26,972 nucleotides of DNA, taken from assembly GCA_002327985.1 (NCBI GenBank), contig DCVM01000164.1, positions 1 to 26,972 of the forward strand, in the 5' to 3' direction. Every line of letters starts with the position of its first letter. Within the stretch, counting starts at the first letter, position 1. The notes under the pieces are model-generated. The model ran no database searches, was not told the origin of the DNA, and saw only the letters and a list, made by a program, of their open reading frames with translations. The position numbers and the translations under genes were made by a program. This DNA comes from Syntrophaceae bacterium UBA2188 (GTDB taxonomy: Bacteria; Desulfobacterota; BSN033; UBA1163). This document shows, piece by piece, positions 6,740 through 14,505 of the stretch.

Positions 6740-7393
6740 TCAATCCCTTTTCAAAAAACCATGCTCATTTAAAAAAGATAAATCAATGGGACCTGATTTT
6801 TGATCTCCTCGGTTCAAGAGTTTTTCAACATATTTCCCCAAAATATCAGCTTCCACATTGACCGGATCGCCGACTTTCTTATCCCTGAGAGTCGTTTTTT
6901 CAATGGTGTATGGAATCAGAGTCATGTGGATCTCCCCGGCCTGATATTCATTCACCGTCAGGCTGATTCCATCAATGGCAATGGATCCTTTCTGTACAAC
7001 ATATCTCGATACGGACTCAGGAATTCTTATTCTCAATTGAAGAAAATCTCTTTCCTTTCTTTTCTCAACGATCACGCCGATCCCATCGATATGCCCTGTC
7101 ACGATATGCCCACCTAAACGGTCGGTTAGCCTTAGAGCCCTTTCCAAATTGACTTGATCTCCTTCCCTCAACTCCCCCAGTGTCGTTCTTTGAAGCGTTT
7201 CTTGGGAAAAATCAAGGTCCACAGAATTTTCTTTCCTTTGAGCAATCGTTAAACAAACGCCATTTAAGTTAATACTATCACCAAGTTGCACTTCTGTCAA
7301 ACGAGGGGGTAGCTCAACCGTCAACCTCTTCTCTTGACCGCGATATGCCACCTTCAACACGTTTCCTTTATCTTCGATGATCCCTGTGAACAT
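6740..7393 (-). CDS. ribE: Riboflavin synthase (alpha chain)
   Basis: The enzyme dismutates two 6,7-dimethyl-8-ribityllumazine molecules into riboflavin and the pyrimidine returned to RibH. The 217-residue protein has the diagnostic start MFTGIIEDKG and the internal duplication of two lumazine-binding barrels: LNGVCLTIA in the first (about 44-52) and GHIVTGHIDGIG followed by IDGISLTVN in the second (about 95-155). A short C-terminal extension follows the oligomerisation helix. It lies 12 bp after ribD and 9 bp before ribBA, consistent with a single transcript. The gene is called ribC or ribE depending on species. Confidence 0.96.
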   Translation of the reverse strand: MFTGIIEDKGNVLKVAYRGQEKRLTVELPPRLTEVQLGDSINLNGVCLTIAQRKENSVDLDFSQETLQRTTLGELREGDQVNLERALRLTDRLGGHIVTGHIDGIGVIVEKRKERDFLQLRIRIPESVSRYVVQKGSIAIDGISLTVNEYQAGEIHMTLIPYTIEKTTLRDKKVGDPVNVEADILGKYVEKLLNRGDQKSGPIDLSFLNEHGFLKRD

Positions 7394-7405
7394 GGACGCT
7401 ATTTC

Positions 7406-8494
7406 CTATCCCATATAACCTTCTATAAGAAGGTCTTCACCAATCCTTTTGGTTTTCATTTCTCTTAAAACAATCGCCTTTTGGAGGCTGGAACTTCCTC
7501 TCCCACCAAAAATTCCCAAGGCCTGTGGATCACCCATCACTCTTGGGGAAAGAAAAAGAAGGAGTTTATCAATTAATCCTTTGTCCAGGAATGAGCCATT
7601 GACCTGACTCCCTCCCTCCACGAGAAGACTCATCACTCCGATTTGATGGAGTTTCGAAAGGCATGATGGTAAATCCACTTTTCCCTCTTTGGAGTCGAGG
7701 ATCAAGACTTTTACGCCTCTCTCTTTTAATATCTCAATCTTATCCTTTGAGGCGATCTCTGTGGTGATAAGGATGGTCTTGGTAGGATCTGTTCCGATAA
7801 CCTGAGCTCTTTCTGGAATCTTCAACTGACTATCCAGAACGATTCGGTAGGGATCCCTTCCTCCTTTGATCCGGGCTGTGAGCGTAGGGTTGTCTCTGAG
7901 AACCGTCCCAATGCCGACAAGGACTCCATCAACTTGGTTCCTCCATTTGTGGACCAAACGTCGAGAGGCCTCTCCAGAAATCCATTTCGAATCTCCGTTT
8001 CGGGTGGCCATCTTACCGTCCAGGGTCGCCGCAACCTTCAACATGACAAAGGGCTTTTTGCTTAGAATATATTTATAAAAGGCCTCATTCAATCTCTGAC
8101 ATTCCCTTTCTAAGATCCCAACTTCAACATGGAGGCCAGCCTTCCTCAGACTTTGGATCCCCTTGCCTTGAACCAAAGGGTTGGGATCTTCCATTCCAAT
8201 CACCACCCGCTTCACTCCAGCGTCAATCACTCGGGGGGTACAGGGAGGGGTTTTTCCATAATGGGTGCAGGGCTCGAGATTGAGATAAAGGATGGCCCCT
8301 CTGGCTTTTTTTCCTGCCTGTTGAAGTGCCAGGATCTCGGCATGAGCCTCACCGGCTTTTGCATGAAACCCTTCCCCAATCACTCTGCCATTTTTCACCA
8401 GAACCGCCCCCACCATCGGATTGGGAGAAGTCCTTCCCCTTCCCTTTTCCGCAAGATGGAGCGCTCGTTTCATCCATTGTTCGTCATCCCTCAT
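7406..8494 (-). CDS. ribD: Bifunctional riboflavin deaminase/reductase
   Basis: RibD deaminates the diaminopyrimidine product of GTP cyclohydrolase II and then reduces its ribosyl side chain with NADPH. The 362-residue protein has the CDA-type deaminase first: SPNPMVGAVLV, catalytic H51-A-E53 and zinc cysteines C76 and C85 in PCTHYGKTPPC. The DHFR-like reductase follows from about residue 145 (KPFVMLKVAATLDGKMA, GDSKWISG, VDGVLVGIGTVLRDNP, LLVEGGSQVNGSFL). Length and order match the E. coli type. It starts 8 bp after the nrdR stop with only a weak ribosome-binding site, suggesting coupling to nrdR. Confidence 0.96.
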   Translation of the reverse strand: MRDDEQWMKRALHLAEKGRGRTSPNPMVGAVLVKNGRVIGEGFHAKAGEAHAEILALQQAGKKARGAILYLNLEPCTHYGKTPPCTPRVIDAGVKRVVIGMEDPNPLVQGKGIQSLRKAGLHVEVGILERECQRLNEAFYKYILSKKPFVMLKVAATLDGKMATRNGDSKWISGEASRRLVHKWRNQVDGVLVGIGTVLRDNPTLTARIKGGRDPYRIVLDSQLKIPERAQVIGTDPTKTILITTEIASKDKIEILKERGVKVLILDSKEGKVDLPSCLSKLHQIGVMSLLVEGGSQVNGSFLDKGLIDKLLLFLSPRVMGDPQALGIFGGRGSSSLQKAIVLREMKTKRIGEDLLIEGYMG

Positions 8495-8502
8495 AACAAA
8501 CT

Positions 8503-8976
8503 CTATTTCTTCTTGGTCTCTTCTTTATTCCCGAGGAGGTCCTTCAGCTCATCCATGAACTCCTGAATATCCTTAAACTGCCGGTAGACAGAAGCAAAGC
8601 GGACATAAGCCACGCCATCCAAACGATGAAGTTCCTCCATCACTCGTTCCCCGATCTCCGTGCTTTTGACTTCTCTTTCTCCACTCTCTTGATAATGGAG
8701 CTCGATGCGGTTGACGATCTTCTCGATCAGATTGATACCGATCGGCCTCTTCTCACAGGCCTTTTTCAAGCCATTAAAGATCTTAAGGCGATTGAACGTT
8801 TCTCTTCTCCCGTCCTTCTTGACGACCAATGGAAGGGCATCCTCAGCCCGCTCGCTCGTTGTAAATCGTTTGTGGCAACCGAGACACTCCCTCCTTCTCC
8901 GAATGCTGTCTTTATCTTTTCCCAGACGGGAGTCGACCACTTTACTCTCAGGATGATTACAGAAAGGACATTTCAT
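8503..8976 (-). CDS. nrdR: Transcriptional repressor NrdR
   Basis: NrdR is a zinc-ribbon and ATP-cone regulator that represses ribonucleotide reductase genes according to the ATP/dATP level. The 157-residue protein shows zinc ligands C3, C6, C31 and C34 (MKCPFCNHPES, RRECLGCHKRF), then RRETFNRLKIFNGLKKAC of the ATP cone at about 57-75 and GVAYVRFASVYRQF near 120-133. The last 15 or so residues are charged. It heads the rib genes, a common bacterial arrangement (nrdR-ribD). I could not find an NrdR-box-like pair near this operon, so its targets are presumably elsewhere. Confidence 0.97.
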   Translation of the reverse strand: MKCPFCNHPESKVVDSRLGKDKDSIRRRRECLGCHKRFTTSERAEDALPLVVKKDGRRETFNRLKIFNGLKKACEKRPIGINLIEKIVNRIELHYQESGEREVKSTEIGERVMEELHRLDGVAYVRFASVYRQFKDIQEFMDELKDLLGNKEETKKK

Positions 8977-8991
8977 AGGGCTTCGCCATCT

Positions 8992-9067
8992 GTTTCAAGT
9001 TTCAGGTTGCAGGTCACCCGTTCTCTTGCGAACCATGTTTTTTAACCTGATTCATGCAACTTGCAAC
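8992..9067. repeat. Intergenic TTGCA/TCAGGTT repeat cluster upstream of nrdR
   Basis: GTTTCAAGTTTCAGGTTGCAGGT (8992-9014, two quasi-tandem GTTTCAR units) is followed by AACCTGA at 9044-9050, the inverse of TCAGGTT at 9002-9008, and by two TGCAAC motifs at 9055-9060 and 9062-9067, inverse to GTTGCA. It lies in the 92-bp gap between the deaminase gene and nrdR. It looks like another short dispersed-repeat family; no function is apparent. Confidence 0.4.
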
Positions 9068-9068
9068 G

Positions 9069-9530
9069 TTAAACTTTACTTTTTCTATTAAATTTCTCAA
9101 TTTTGATTCCTGATTCTTTTAACATCCCTTTAGCCAGAGCATCCGCATAGCCATCTTCGTAGACGACCTTCACAATTCCCGCATTGATGATCATCTTCGA
9201 ACAGATCATGCAAGGGTAGTTCGTGCAATAAAGGGTAGCCCCGCGAATTTCCACTCCGTGGTAGGCTGCTTGAATAATGGCATTCTGCTCAGCATGAAGG
9301 CCGCGACAGAGTTCATGCCGCTCCCCAGAGGGAATGCCTTGCTTTTCCCGGAGGCAACCGATGTCCAAACAGTGTTCTGTCCGGGAAGGGGCCCCATTGT
9401 ATCCAGTTGCTAAAATCTTTTTATCTTTGACGAGGACGGTTCCCACCTGCCTCCTCAGACAGGTCGACCGCTTGGCGACGAGATGAGTGATATCCATGAA
9501 ATATTCTTCCCAGGAGGGCCGATGGTGCAA
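9069..9530 (-). CDS. dCMP deaminase / ComEB-like cytidine deaminase-family protein
   Basis: A zinc-dependent deaminase expected to convert dCMP to dUMP, feeding dTMP synthesis. Visible are PSWEEYFMDITHLVAKRSTCLRRQVG cut into its usual blocks, the catalytic H79-A-E81 (LHAEQNAI) and zinc cysteines C107 and C110 (NYPCMIC). Extra Cys residues in CLDIGC and HELC fit the second zinc site of the dCMP/ComEB type. The frame stays open to a TTG at 9599, but those first 23 codons are low-complexity Lys plus repeat-like DNA, so I chose the TTG at 9530 (153 residues). Neither start has a strong ribosome-binding site. It lies between rpiB and nrdR, matching its nucleotide theme. Confidence 0.88.
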   Translation of the reverse strand: MHHRPSWEEYFMDITHLVAKRSTCLRRQVGTVLVKDKKILATGYNGAPSRTEHCLDIGCLREKQGIPSGERHELCRGLHAEQNAIIQAAYHGVEIRGATLYCTNYPCMICSKMIINAGIVKVVYEDGYADALAKGMLKESGIKIEKFNRKSKV

Positions 9531-9628
9531 AAACTGTTTTTTTTCCTTTTCTTTCTTTTTCAAGGGTGAGCCATTAAGAGGATCAAATCCGAAGCCCAAA
9601 ATCCTAAATCCGAAACAATATCAAATGA

Positions 9629-10078
9629 TCATTTAAATCTCTCTCTTTCAAGCGCTTCAATTTTTTCTAACCGTTTTTTGTGTCTCCCCCCAGCAAAAGG
9701 GGTTTCCAACCAAACCCTTACAATTTCTTTTGCCAGTCCTTTACCCACGATTCGGCCACCGATAATTAAGATGTTAGCATCGTTATGTTCTCGGCTGCAA
9801 CGAGAGGAATAAAGATCATTGGCCAAGGCTGCCCTCACTCTTGGAAATTTATTCGCAACCATGGACATCCCGATCCCAGTGCCACAGATGAGAATCCCCT
9901 TTTCCAATTCTCTCCGGGAGACCTTCTCCGCAACCAAGACTCCAAAATCTGGATAATCCACAGAATCTTCATTGAAGGTCCCCATATCCATGGGTTCAAA
10001 CCCCAGAGACTTCAAAAAGGGTTTCAATTCCTCTTTGAGATCAAAGCCGCCATGGTCACAGGCCAAACCAATCTGCAT
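9629..10078 (-). CDS. rpiB: Ribose-5-phosphate isomerase B
   Basis: RpiB interconverts ribose 5-phosphate and ribulose 5-phosphate; the latter is also the substrate of the RibB half of RibBA encoded downstream. The 149-residue protein (RpiB/LacAB fold) has ACDHGGFDLK (6-15), the catalytic Cys65 in ICGTGIGMSMVANK and His98 in REHNDANILIIGGR. The frame is open to 10141, inside fabF, but the ATG at 10078 lies 4 nt after the fabF stop with GAAGGG upstream and gives the normal N-terminus MQIGLACDH. Confidence 0.95.
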   Translation of the reverse strand: MQIGLACDHGGFDLKEELKPFLKSLGFEPMDMGTFNEDSVDYPDFGVLVAEKVSRRELEKGILICGTGIGMSMVANKFPRVRAALANDLYSSRCSREHNDANILIIGGRIVGKGLAKEIVRVWLETPFAGGRHKKRLEKIEALERERFK

Positions 10079-10082
10079 GCTT

Positions 10083-11324
10083 TTACCCTTCAAATTTTTT
10101 GAAGACGAGTGTGGCATTGGTTCCTCCAAACCCAAAGGCATTGGACATGGCTACCTTTAAAGGTTTTCGTCTTGCCACATTGGGGACATAATCAAGATCA
10201 CATTGTGGGTCAGGTTCTTCATAGTTGATGGTGGGCGGCAGAATCCCGTCCTGAATGGCCAGGATGGTAAAAATGGCCTCGGTGCTCCCGGCGGCCCCTA
10301 AAAGGTGGCCGGTCATCGATTTGGTCGCACTGATGGGTATTTTTTGGGCATGGTCCCCGAAAACCGTTTTAATAGCAATCGTCTCCGTTAAGTCATTCAG
10401 GGGGGTAGAGGTCCCATGGGCATTGATGTAATCCACCTCCGCAGGTGTCAGACCAGCATCTTTAATGGCCATTCTCATACAACGCACTGCTCCGTCGCCA
10501 TCTGGGGATGGTGCAGTAATATGATAGGCATCGCCTGTGTACCCATAGCCTATTAATTCGCCATAAATCCTCGCCTCTCGCCTTAATGCGGATTGGAGTT
10601 CCTCTAAGATAATAATTCCTGCACCCTCTGCGACAACAAAACCATCGCGATTTTTCTCAAAAGGTCGACAGGCCTTCTCTGGTTCATCATTTCTTGTTGA
10701 AATGGCCTTCATCGAATTGAACCCACCGATGGTGAGCGGAGTGATATTGGCTTCGGTCCCGCCACAAATCATGGCCTCCGCATCACCATAAACAATGGCA
10801 CGAAACGCATCTCCAATGCAATGGGCCCCTGTGGCACAAGCCGTCACGACACACGTGTTAGGCCCTTTTGGGCCAAACTGGATAGCGATCTGTCCGGATG
10901 CGAGATTAGCAATGAGCATCGGGATAAAAAATGGGCTGATTCGGCCCGGTCCTTTTTCCAAAAGGATTTTGTGATATTTTTCAATACTTGGCAATCCTCC
11001 CAGGCCTGTGCCTACAATCACACCAATCTGCTCAGAGTTCTCCGGTGTGATGGCCAACTGAGCATCCTTTAAGGCTTCTTGTGTGGCCGCAATGGCATAA
11101 TGAATGAAGAGATCCATTTTTTTGATCTCTTTCTTATCAATATATAACTCTGGATTGAAGTTTTTCACCTCCGCTGCTATCTTCGTCTCAAACCCGTTTG
11201 TATCGAACCGTGTGAGGAGACCGATTCCTGACTTTCCCTCACAGACATTCTTCCAGGCTGTTTCGACTCCGATTCCCGTGGGGATGACCAACCCCATTCC
11301 TGTAACGACCACCCTCCTTCTCAA
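10083..11324 (-). CDS. fabF: 3-oxoacyl-[ACP] synthase II
   Basis: FabF condenses malonyl-ACP with acyl-ACP in chain elongation. The 413-residue thiolase-fold protein carries the Cys-His-His triad: C163 (TACATGAHC), H303 (NAHGTSTPLND) and H340 (SMTGHLLGAAG). The GFGGTNATLVF C-terminus is also present. The start is a TTG at 11324, with GGAGGGATGAGG upstream. A GTG four codons later is possible but sits directly against its own AGGAGG. It follows acpP by 39 bp, the usual order. No dedicated chain-initiating synthase (FabH) is seen in the cluster. Confidence 0.97.
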   Translation of the reverse strand: MRRRVVVTGMGLVIPTGIGVETAWKNVCEGKSGIGLLTRFDTNGFETKIAAEVKNFNPELYIDKKEIKKMDLFIHYAIAATQEALKDAQLAITPENSEQIGVIVGTGLGGLPSIEKYHKILLEKGPGRISPFFIPMLIANLASGQIAIQFGPKGPNTCVVTACATGAHCIGDAFRAIVYGDAEAMICGGTEANITPLTIGGFNSMKAISTRNDEPEKACRPFEKNRDGFVVAEGAGIIILEELQSALRREARIYGELIGYGYTGDAYHITAPSPDGDGAVRCMRMAIKDAGLTPAEVDYINAHGTSTPLNDLTETIAIKTVFGDHAQKIPISATKSMTGHLLGAAGSTEAIFTILAIQDGILPPTINYEEPDPQCDLDYVPNVARRKPLKVAMSNAFGFGGTNATLVFKKFEG

Positions 11325-11363
11325 AGCCTCATCCCTCCTTCATTCGACATGGAACGGAAAACC

Positions 11364-11600
11364 TCACTGAGTGACATGGGCTTGGATGTATTCAATCGCA
11401 TCCCCAACCGTTAAGATCTTCTCAGCCTCTTCGTCAGAGATCTCAATATTGTACTCCTCTTCCAAAGCCATGACCAGTTCCACTAAATCGAGAGAATCCG
11501 CTCCTAGGTCATCTACGAATTTTGCTTCTGGGGTCACCTCACTTTCATTGACACCCAACTGTTCCACAATAATCTCTTTGACCCTCTTTTCAATGGACAT
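11364..11600 (-). CDS. acpP: Acyl carrier protein
   Basis: The 78-residue carrier of growing acyl chains. The phosphopantetheine attachment site is S36 in DDLGADSLDLVELVMALEE; the flanking helices are acidic, as usual. It has the strongest translation signal of the fab run: GGAGGTGA 6 nt before an ATG, while its neighbours use TTG or GTG. It is flanked by fabG (28 bp) and fabF (39 bp). Confidence 0.98.
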   Translation of the reverse strand: MSIEKRVKEIIVEQLGVNESEVTPEAKFVDDLGADSLDLVELVMALEEEYNIEISDEEAEKILTVGDAIEYIQAHVTQ

Positions 11601-11628
11601 GTAATCACCTCCTATTTTTTTTGATTCC

Positions 11629-12369
11629 TTACATATAGATCCCGCCGTTTACATTCAGCACCTGGCCGGTTATATAATTGGATTCTTCGGAAACGAGGAA
11701 CAGGACGGCCTCCGCCACATCTTCGGGTCTCCCTAATCGCTCCATGGGGATCAAACGCTTTAACTCCTCCTTGACTTTTTCTGATAGGACCTCTGTCATC
11801 GGTGTTTCGATATATCCGGGAGCAATGGCATTCACATTGAGCCCTCTCTGGGCAAACTCCCTAGCAATGGTTTTGGTCAACCCGATCACCCCGGCCTTAG
11901 AAGCCGAATAGTTTACCTGCCCTGCATTCCCCATTTCTCCAACCACTGAGGCGATACTGACGATCTTTCCGCTTCTCTGCTTGGCCATATGTCTGACAAC
12001 CGTTTTGGTGCAATTAAACGTCCCCTTCAAATTGACATTGAGGACGGCATCCCAATCCTCTTCGGTCATCCTGAGGATCAGTTTATCGCGCGTGATCCCC
12101 GCATTATTGACCAAGATATCGATTTTGCCAAATTTTTCTAAAATAGATTCTACCATCCGCTCCACATCTTTTAGATTGGCGATATCCACTCTGATCGCCA
12201 TGGCTTTGGAGCCCATCGATTCAATCTCTTTGGCTGTCTCTTCGGCTTTCTCAAGATTGATATCTGAGACCACAACCTCCGCGCCGTTTCGAGCCAAGAG
12301 TAAGGCAATCGCCTTTCCAATCCCCTGAGCGGCCCCGGTGACCAAAGCCACTTTCCCTGTCAGTTTCAA
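11629..12369 (-). CDS. fabG: 3-oxoacyl-[ACP] reductase
   Basis: FabG reduces 3-oxoacyl-ACP with NADPH, the first reductive step of each elongation cycle. The 246-residue classical SDR shows TGAAQGIG at 11-18, NNAG at 88-91, the catalytic S141 (SIASVVGEMGNAGQ) with Y154 and K158 (YSASK), and PGYIETPM. The start is TTG at 12369 with GGAGG five nt upstream. Only 15 bp separate it from fabD. Confidence 0.97.
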   Translation of the reverse strand: MKLTGKVALVTGAAQGIGKAIALLLARNGAEVVVSDINLEKAEETAKEIESMGSKAMAIRVDIANLKDVERMVESILEKFGKIDILVNNAGITRDKLILRMTEEDWDAVLNVNLKGTFNCTKTVVRHMAKQRSGKIVSIASVVGEMGNAGQVNYSASKAGVIGLTKTIAREFAQRGLNVNAIAPGYIETPMTEVLSEKVKEELKRLIPMERLGRPEDVAEAVLFLVSEESNYITGQVLNVNGGIYM

Positions 12370-12384
12370 TCTTTCCTCCGAGTT

Positions 12385-13305
12385 TTAAGAGAACTTTTTT
12401 AAAGTTTGGAGATCTTCCAAATTCTTCGTTTCGATACGACTATCAATCCGCTTCATCAAACCTGAGAGAACTTTTCCGGGTCCTATTTCTACCACTTGCT
12501 CAATCCCTTTTTCAATCATCTTCCTCATGCACTCTTCCCATCGGACAGGACTGGAGACTTGAGTGACCAGTAATCCCTTCACCCTATCCTTGGAGGTATT
12601 GACCTCTGCCTCGACGTTGGTCACCACGGGGATTTTCAGATCGCTCACAAGGATCCCTTCCAAAGCTTTTTCCAAACGTTCCCCTGCCGGTCTCATAAGG
12701 GGGGAGTGAAATGGAGCGCTGACAGGAAGGAGGACGGCTTTCTTCCCTTCCTGTTTTACTCTCTCGATGGCCTGCCCGACTGCTTTGGCATGACCAGCAA
12801 TAACAACTTGGCCCGGGCAGTTAAAATTGGCCGGGGTGAGAACCTCCTCAGACGAAATCTCTTCACAGAGCTTTTCAACCTGTTCCCGCTCCATACCGAG
12901 GACGGCCGCCATCGCCCCCTCTCCGACCGGGACAGCCTCCTGCATAAATTTCCCGCGGAGTCGAACCGTCTTCACCGCATCGGAGAAGGAAATTGCTCCG
13001 GTAGCAACCAACGCACTGTATTCGCCAAGACTGTGTCCCGCAGTGAGTTGAGGGACCATTCCTTTCTCTGCCTGAAGGACTTTAAGCGCAGCGATGCTCG
13101 TTGTCAATATGGCCGGTTGAGTATTTTCAGTTAGTTTCAACACGTCTTCCGGTCCTTTAAAACAAAGGGCAGAGATAGAAAGGTGAAGGGCATCATCTGC
13201 TTCTTCGAAGATCTGCTTTGCCAAGCTGAAATTTTCGAAAAGTTCTTTTCCCATTCCCAGATACTGGGACCCCTGTCCTGGGAAAATAAAGGCGATGGGT
13301 TTCAC
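12385..13305 (-). CDS. fabD: Malonyl-CoA:ACP transacylase
   Basis: FabD loads malonyl groups onto ACP. The 306-residue protein carries FPGQGSQYLGMG at 8-19, the nucleophile S92 in GHSLGEYSA, R117 in RLRGKFMQ and H200 in SAPFHSPLM. The start is a GTG at 13305 that overlaps the stop of the upstream acyl-CoA dehydrogenase gene by 4 bp (GTGA), with a GGGGG ribosome-binding site inside that gene. The two proteins are therefore probably made together. Confidence 0.97.
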   Translation of the reverse strand: MKPIAFIFPGQGSQYLGMGKELFENFSLAKQIFEEADDALHLSISALCFKGPEDVLKLTENTQPAILTTSIAALKVLQAEKGMVPQLTAGHSLGEYSALVATGAISFSDAVKTVRLRGKFMQEAVPVGEGAMAAVLGMEREQVEKLCEEISSEEVLTPANFNCPGQVVIAGHAKAVGQAIERVKQEGKKAVLLPVSAPFHSPLMRPAGERLEKALEGILVSDLKIPVVTNVEAEVNTSKDRVKGLLVTQVSSPVRWEECMRKMIEKGIEQVVEIGPGKVLSGLMKRIDSRIETKNLEDLQTLKKFS

Positions 13306-14474
13306 CGGACCCCCTTCTTCCCTGCGTATTCCTTGTTCAATTCCAAACCGATGACATTTCGCTGGATTTGATTCGTCCCTTCATAAATCTGGAGAATTTT
13401 TGCATCCCGCATCATTTTTTCAACGGGATAATCTCTCATGTATCCATAGCCTCCCAAGATCTGAACGGCATCGGTCGTCACTTTCATGGCGACATCGCTG
13501 GCGAAGACCTTCGCCATTCCAGAGACTTTTGAAATCTCTTTGGGGTTCTCCGATTGATCAATGTAGCGGGCAACCGAATAGACCAATGACCTGGCGGCCT
13601 CGACAAGAGTCGCCATATCGGCTAAAAGGTGCTGAACAGCCTGAAAGGAGATGATCTTCTTTTCAAACTGCTCTCTTTCTCTGGCATAATATACCGCCTC
13701 ATCGAGTGCTCCCTGGGCTAACCCAACGCCTTGGGCTCCCACTCCGGGCCGGGTTCGATCAAATGTCCTCATGGTGATGATAAATCCCATTCCTTCTTTG
13801 GCAATGAGGTTTTCTTTGGGAACAAAGCAATCCTGAAAGACCAGCTCTCGGGTGGCTGAGGCACGTATTCCCATCTTCTTCTCTTTCTTTCCAAAGTTGA
13901 ACCCTGGTGTTCCCTTTTCGACGATCAAAGCGCTGGCTCCCCGGGGACCCTTTGCCCGATCGGTGATGGCGATAATCGAATAGGTTTCTGCCTCCCCTCC
14001 ATTCGTAATCCATTGCTTGGTTCCGTTCAGAACATAACCCTCTGGCATCCGAGTTGCCGTTGTCCGAATGGCCCCTGCATCGCTTCCTGCATCCGCCTCG
14101 GTCAAGCCAAACGCCGCTAACTTTTTCCCTTTGGCAATGTCAGGAAGATATTTTTTCCTCTGCTCAGGACTTCCGAAAAGGAGAATGGGCATAGCCCCCA
14201 AACCGCTGGCGACAACGCTGGTCGCAATGCCAAGACAGACACGGCTCAATTCCTCGGCTACCAAGCAGTACTCTAAGATCCCTCCTCCAAAGCCTTCATA
14301 TTCTTCCGGCATGGAGACTCCCATCAGGCCCGCTTCGGCGCTGATTCGAACCATCTCCCATGGAAACTCTTCCTTCTCGTCCAATTCCGCCCGCACCGGC
14401 ACCATTTTCTCATCGGCGACTTTCTTCGCCAAATCTCGAATCATCTTTTGCTCAGCCGTTAAGAAATAATCCAA
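13302..14474 (-). CDS. Acyl-CoA dehydrogenase family flavoprotein in the fab cluster
   Basis: A 390-residue FAD-dependent acyl-CoA dehydrogenase. It has the helical N-domain (1-120), the beta domain with AAFGLTEADAGSDAG and KQWITNGG, and the C-terminal helical domain with DRTRPGVGAQGVGLAQGAL, QILGGYGYMRDYPVEKMMRD and the catalytic-base candidate E365 in QIYEGTNQIQR. The glutamate at that position is typical of short/medium-chain enzymes such as butyryl-CoA dehydrogenase. The start is TTG at 14474 behind GGGAGG. It sits between plsX and fabD, the slot often held by fabH, and overlaps fabD by 4 bp. No ETF genes are nearby. Substrate and direction are unknown. Confidence 0.93.
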   Translation of the reverse strand: MDYFLTAEQKMIRDLAKKVADEKMVPVRAELDEKEEFPWEMVRISAEAGLMGVSMPEEYEGFGGGILEYCLVAEELSRVCLGIATSVVASGLGAMPILLFGSPEQRKKYLPDIAKGKKLAAFGLTEADAGSDAGAIRTTATRMPEGYVLNGTKQWITNGGEAETYSIIAITDRAKGPRGASALIVEKGTPGFNFGKKEKKMGIRASATRELVFQDCFVPKENLIAKEGMGFIITMRTFDRTRPGVGAQGVGLAQGALDEAVYYAREREQFEKKIISFQAVQHLLADMATLVEAARSLVYSVARYIDQSENPKEISKVSGMAKVFASDVAMKVTTDAVQILGGYGYMRDYPVEKMMRDAKILQIYEGTNQIQRNVIGLELNKEYAGKKGVR

Positions 14475-14505
14475 TCCTTTTTCCTCCCATTTAGAATCGA
14501 TGGAA

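Noticed and set aside
8977..9068. An FMN (RFN) riboswitch ahead of the rib genes
   Set aside because: No conserved RFN core is visible before nrdR/ribD or before ribBA; the gap holds only short repeats.
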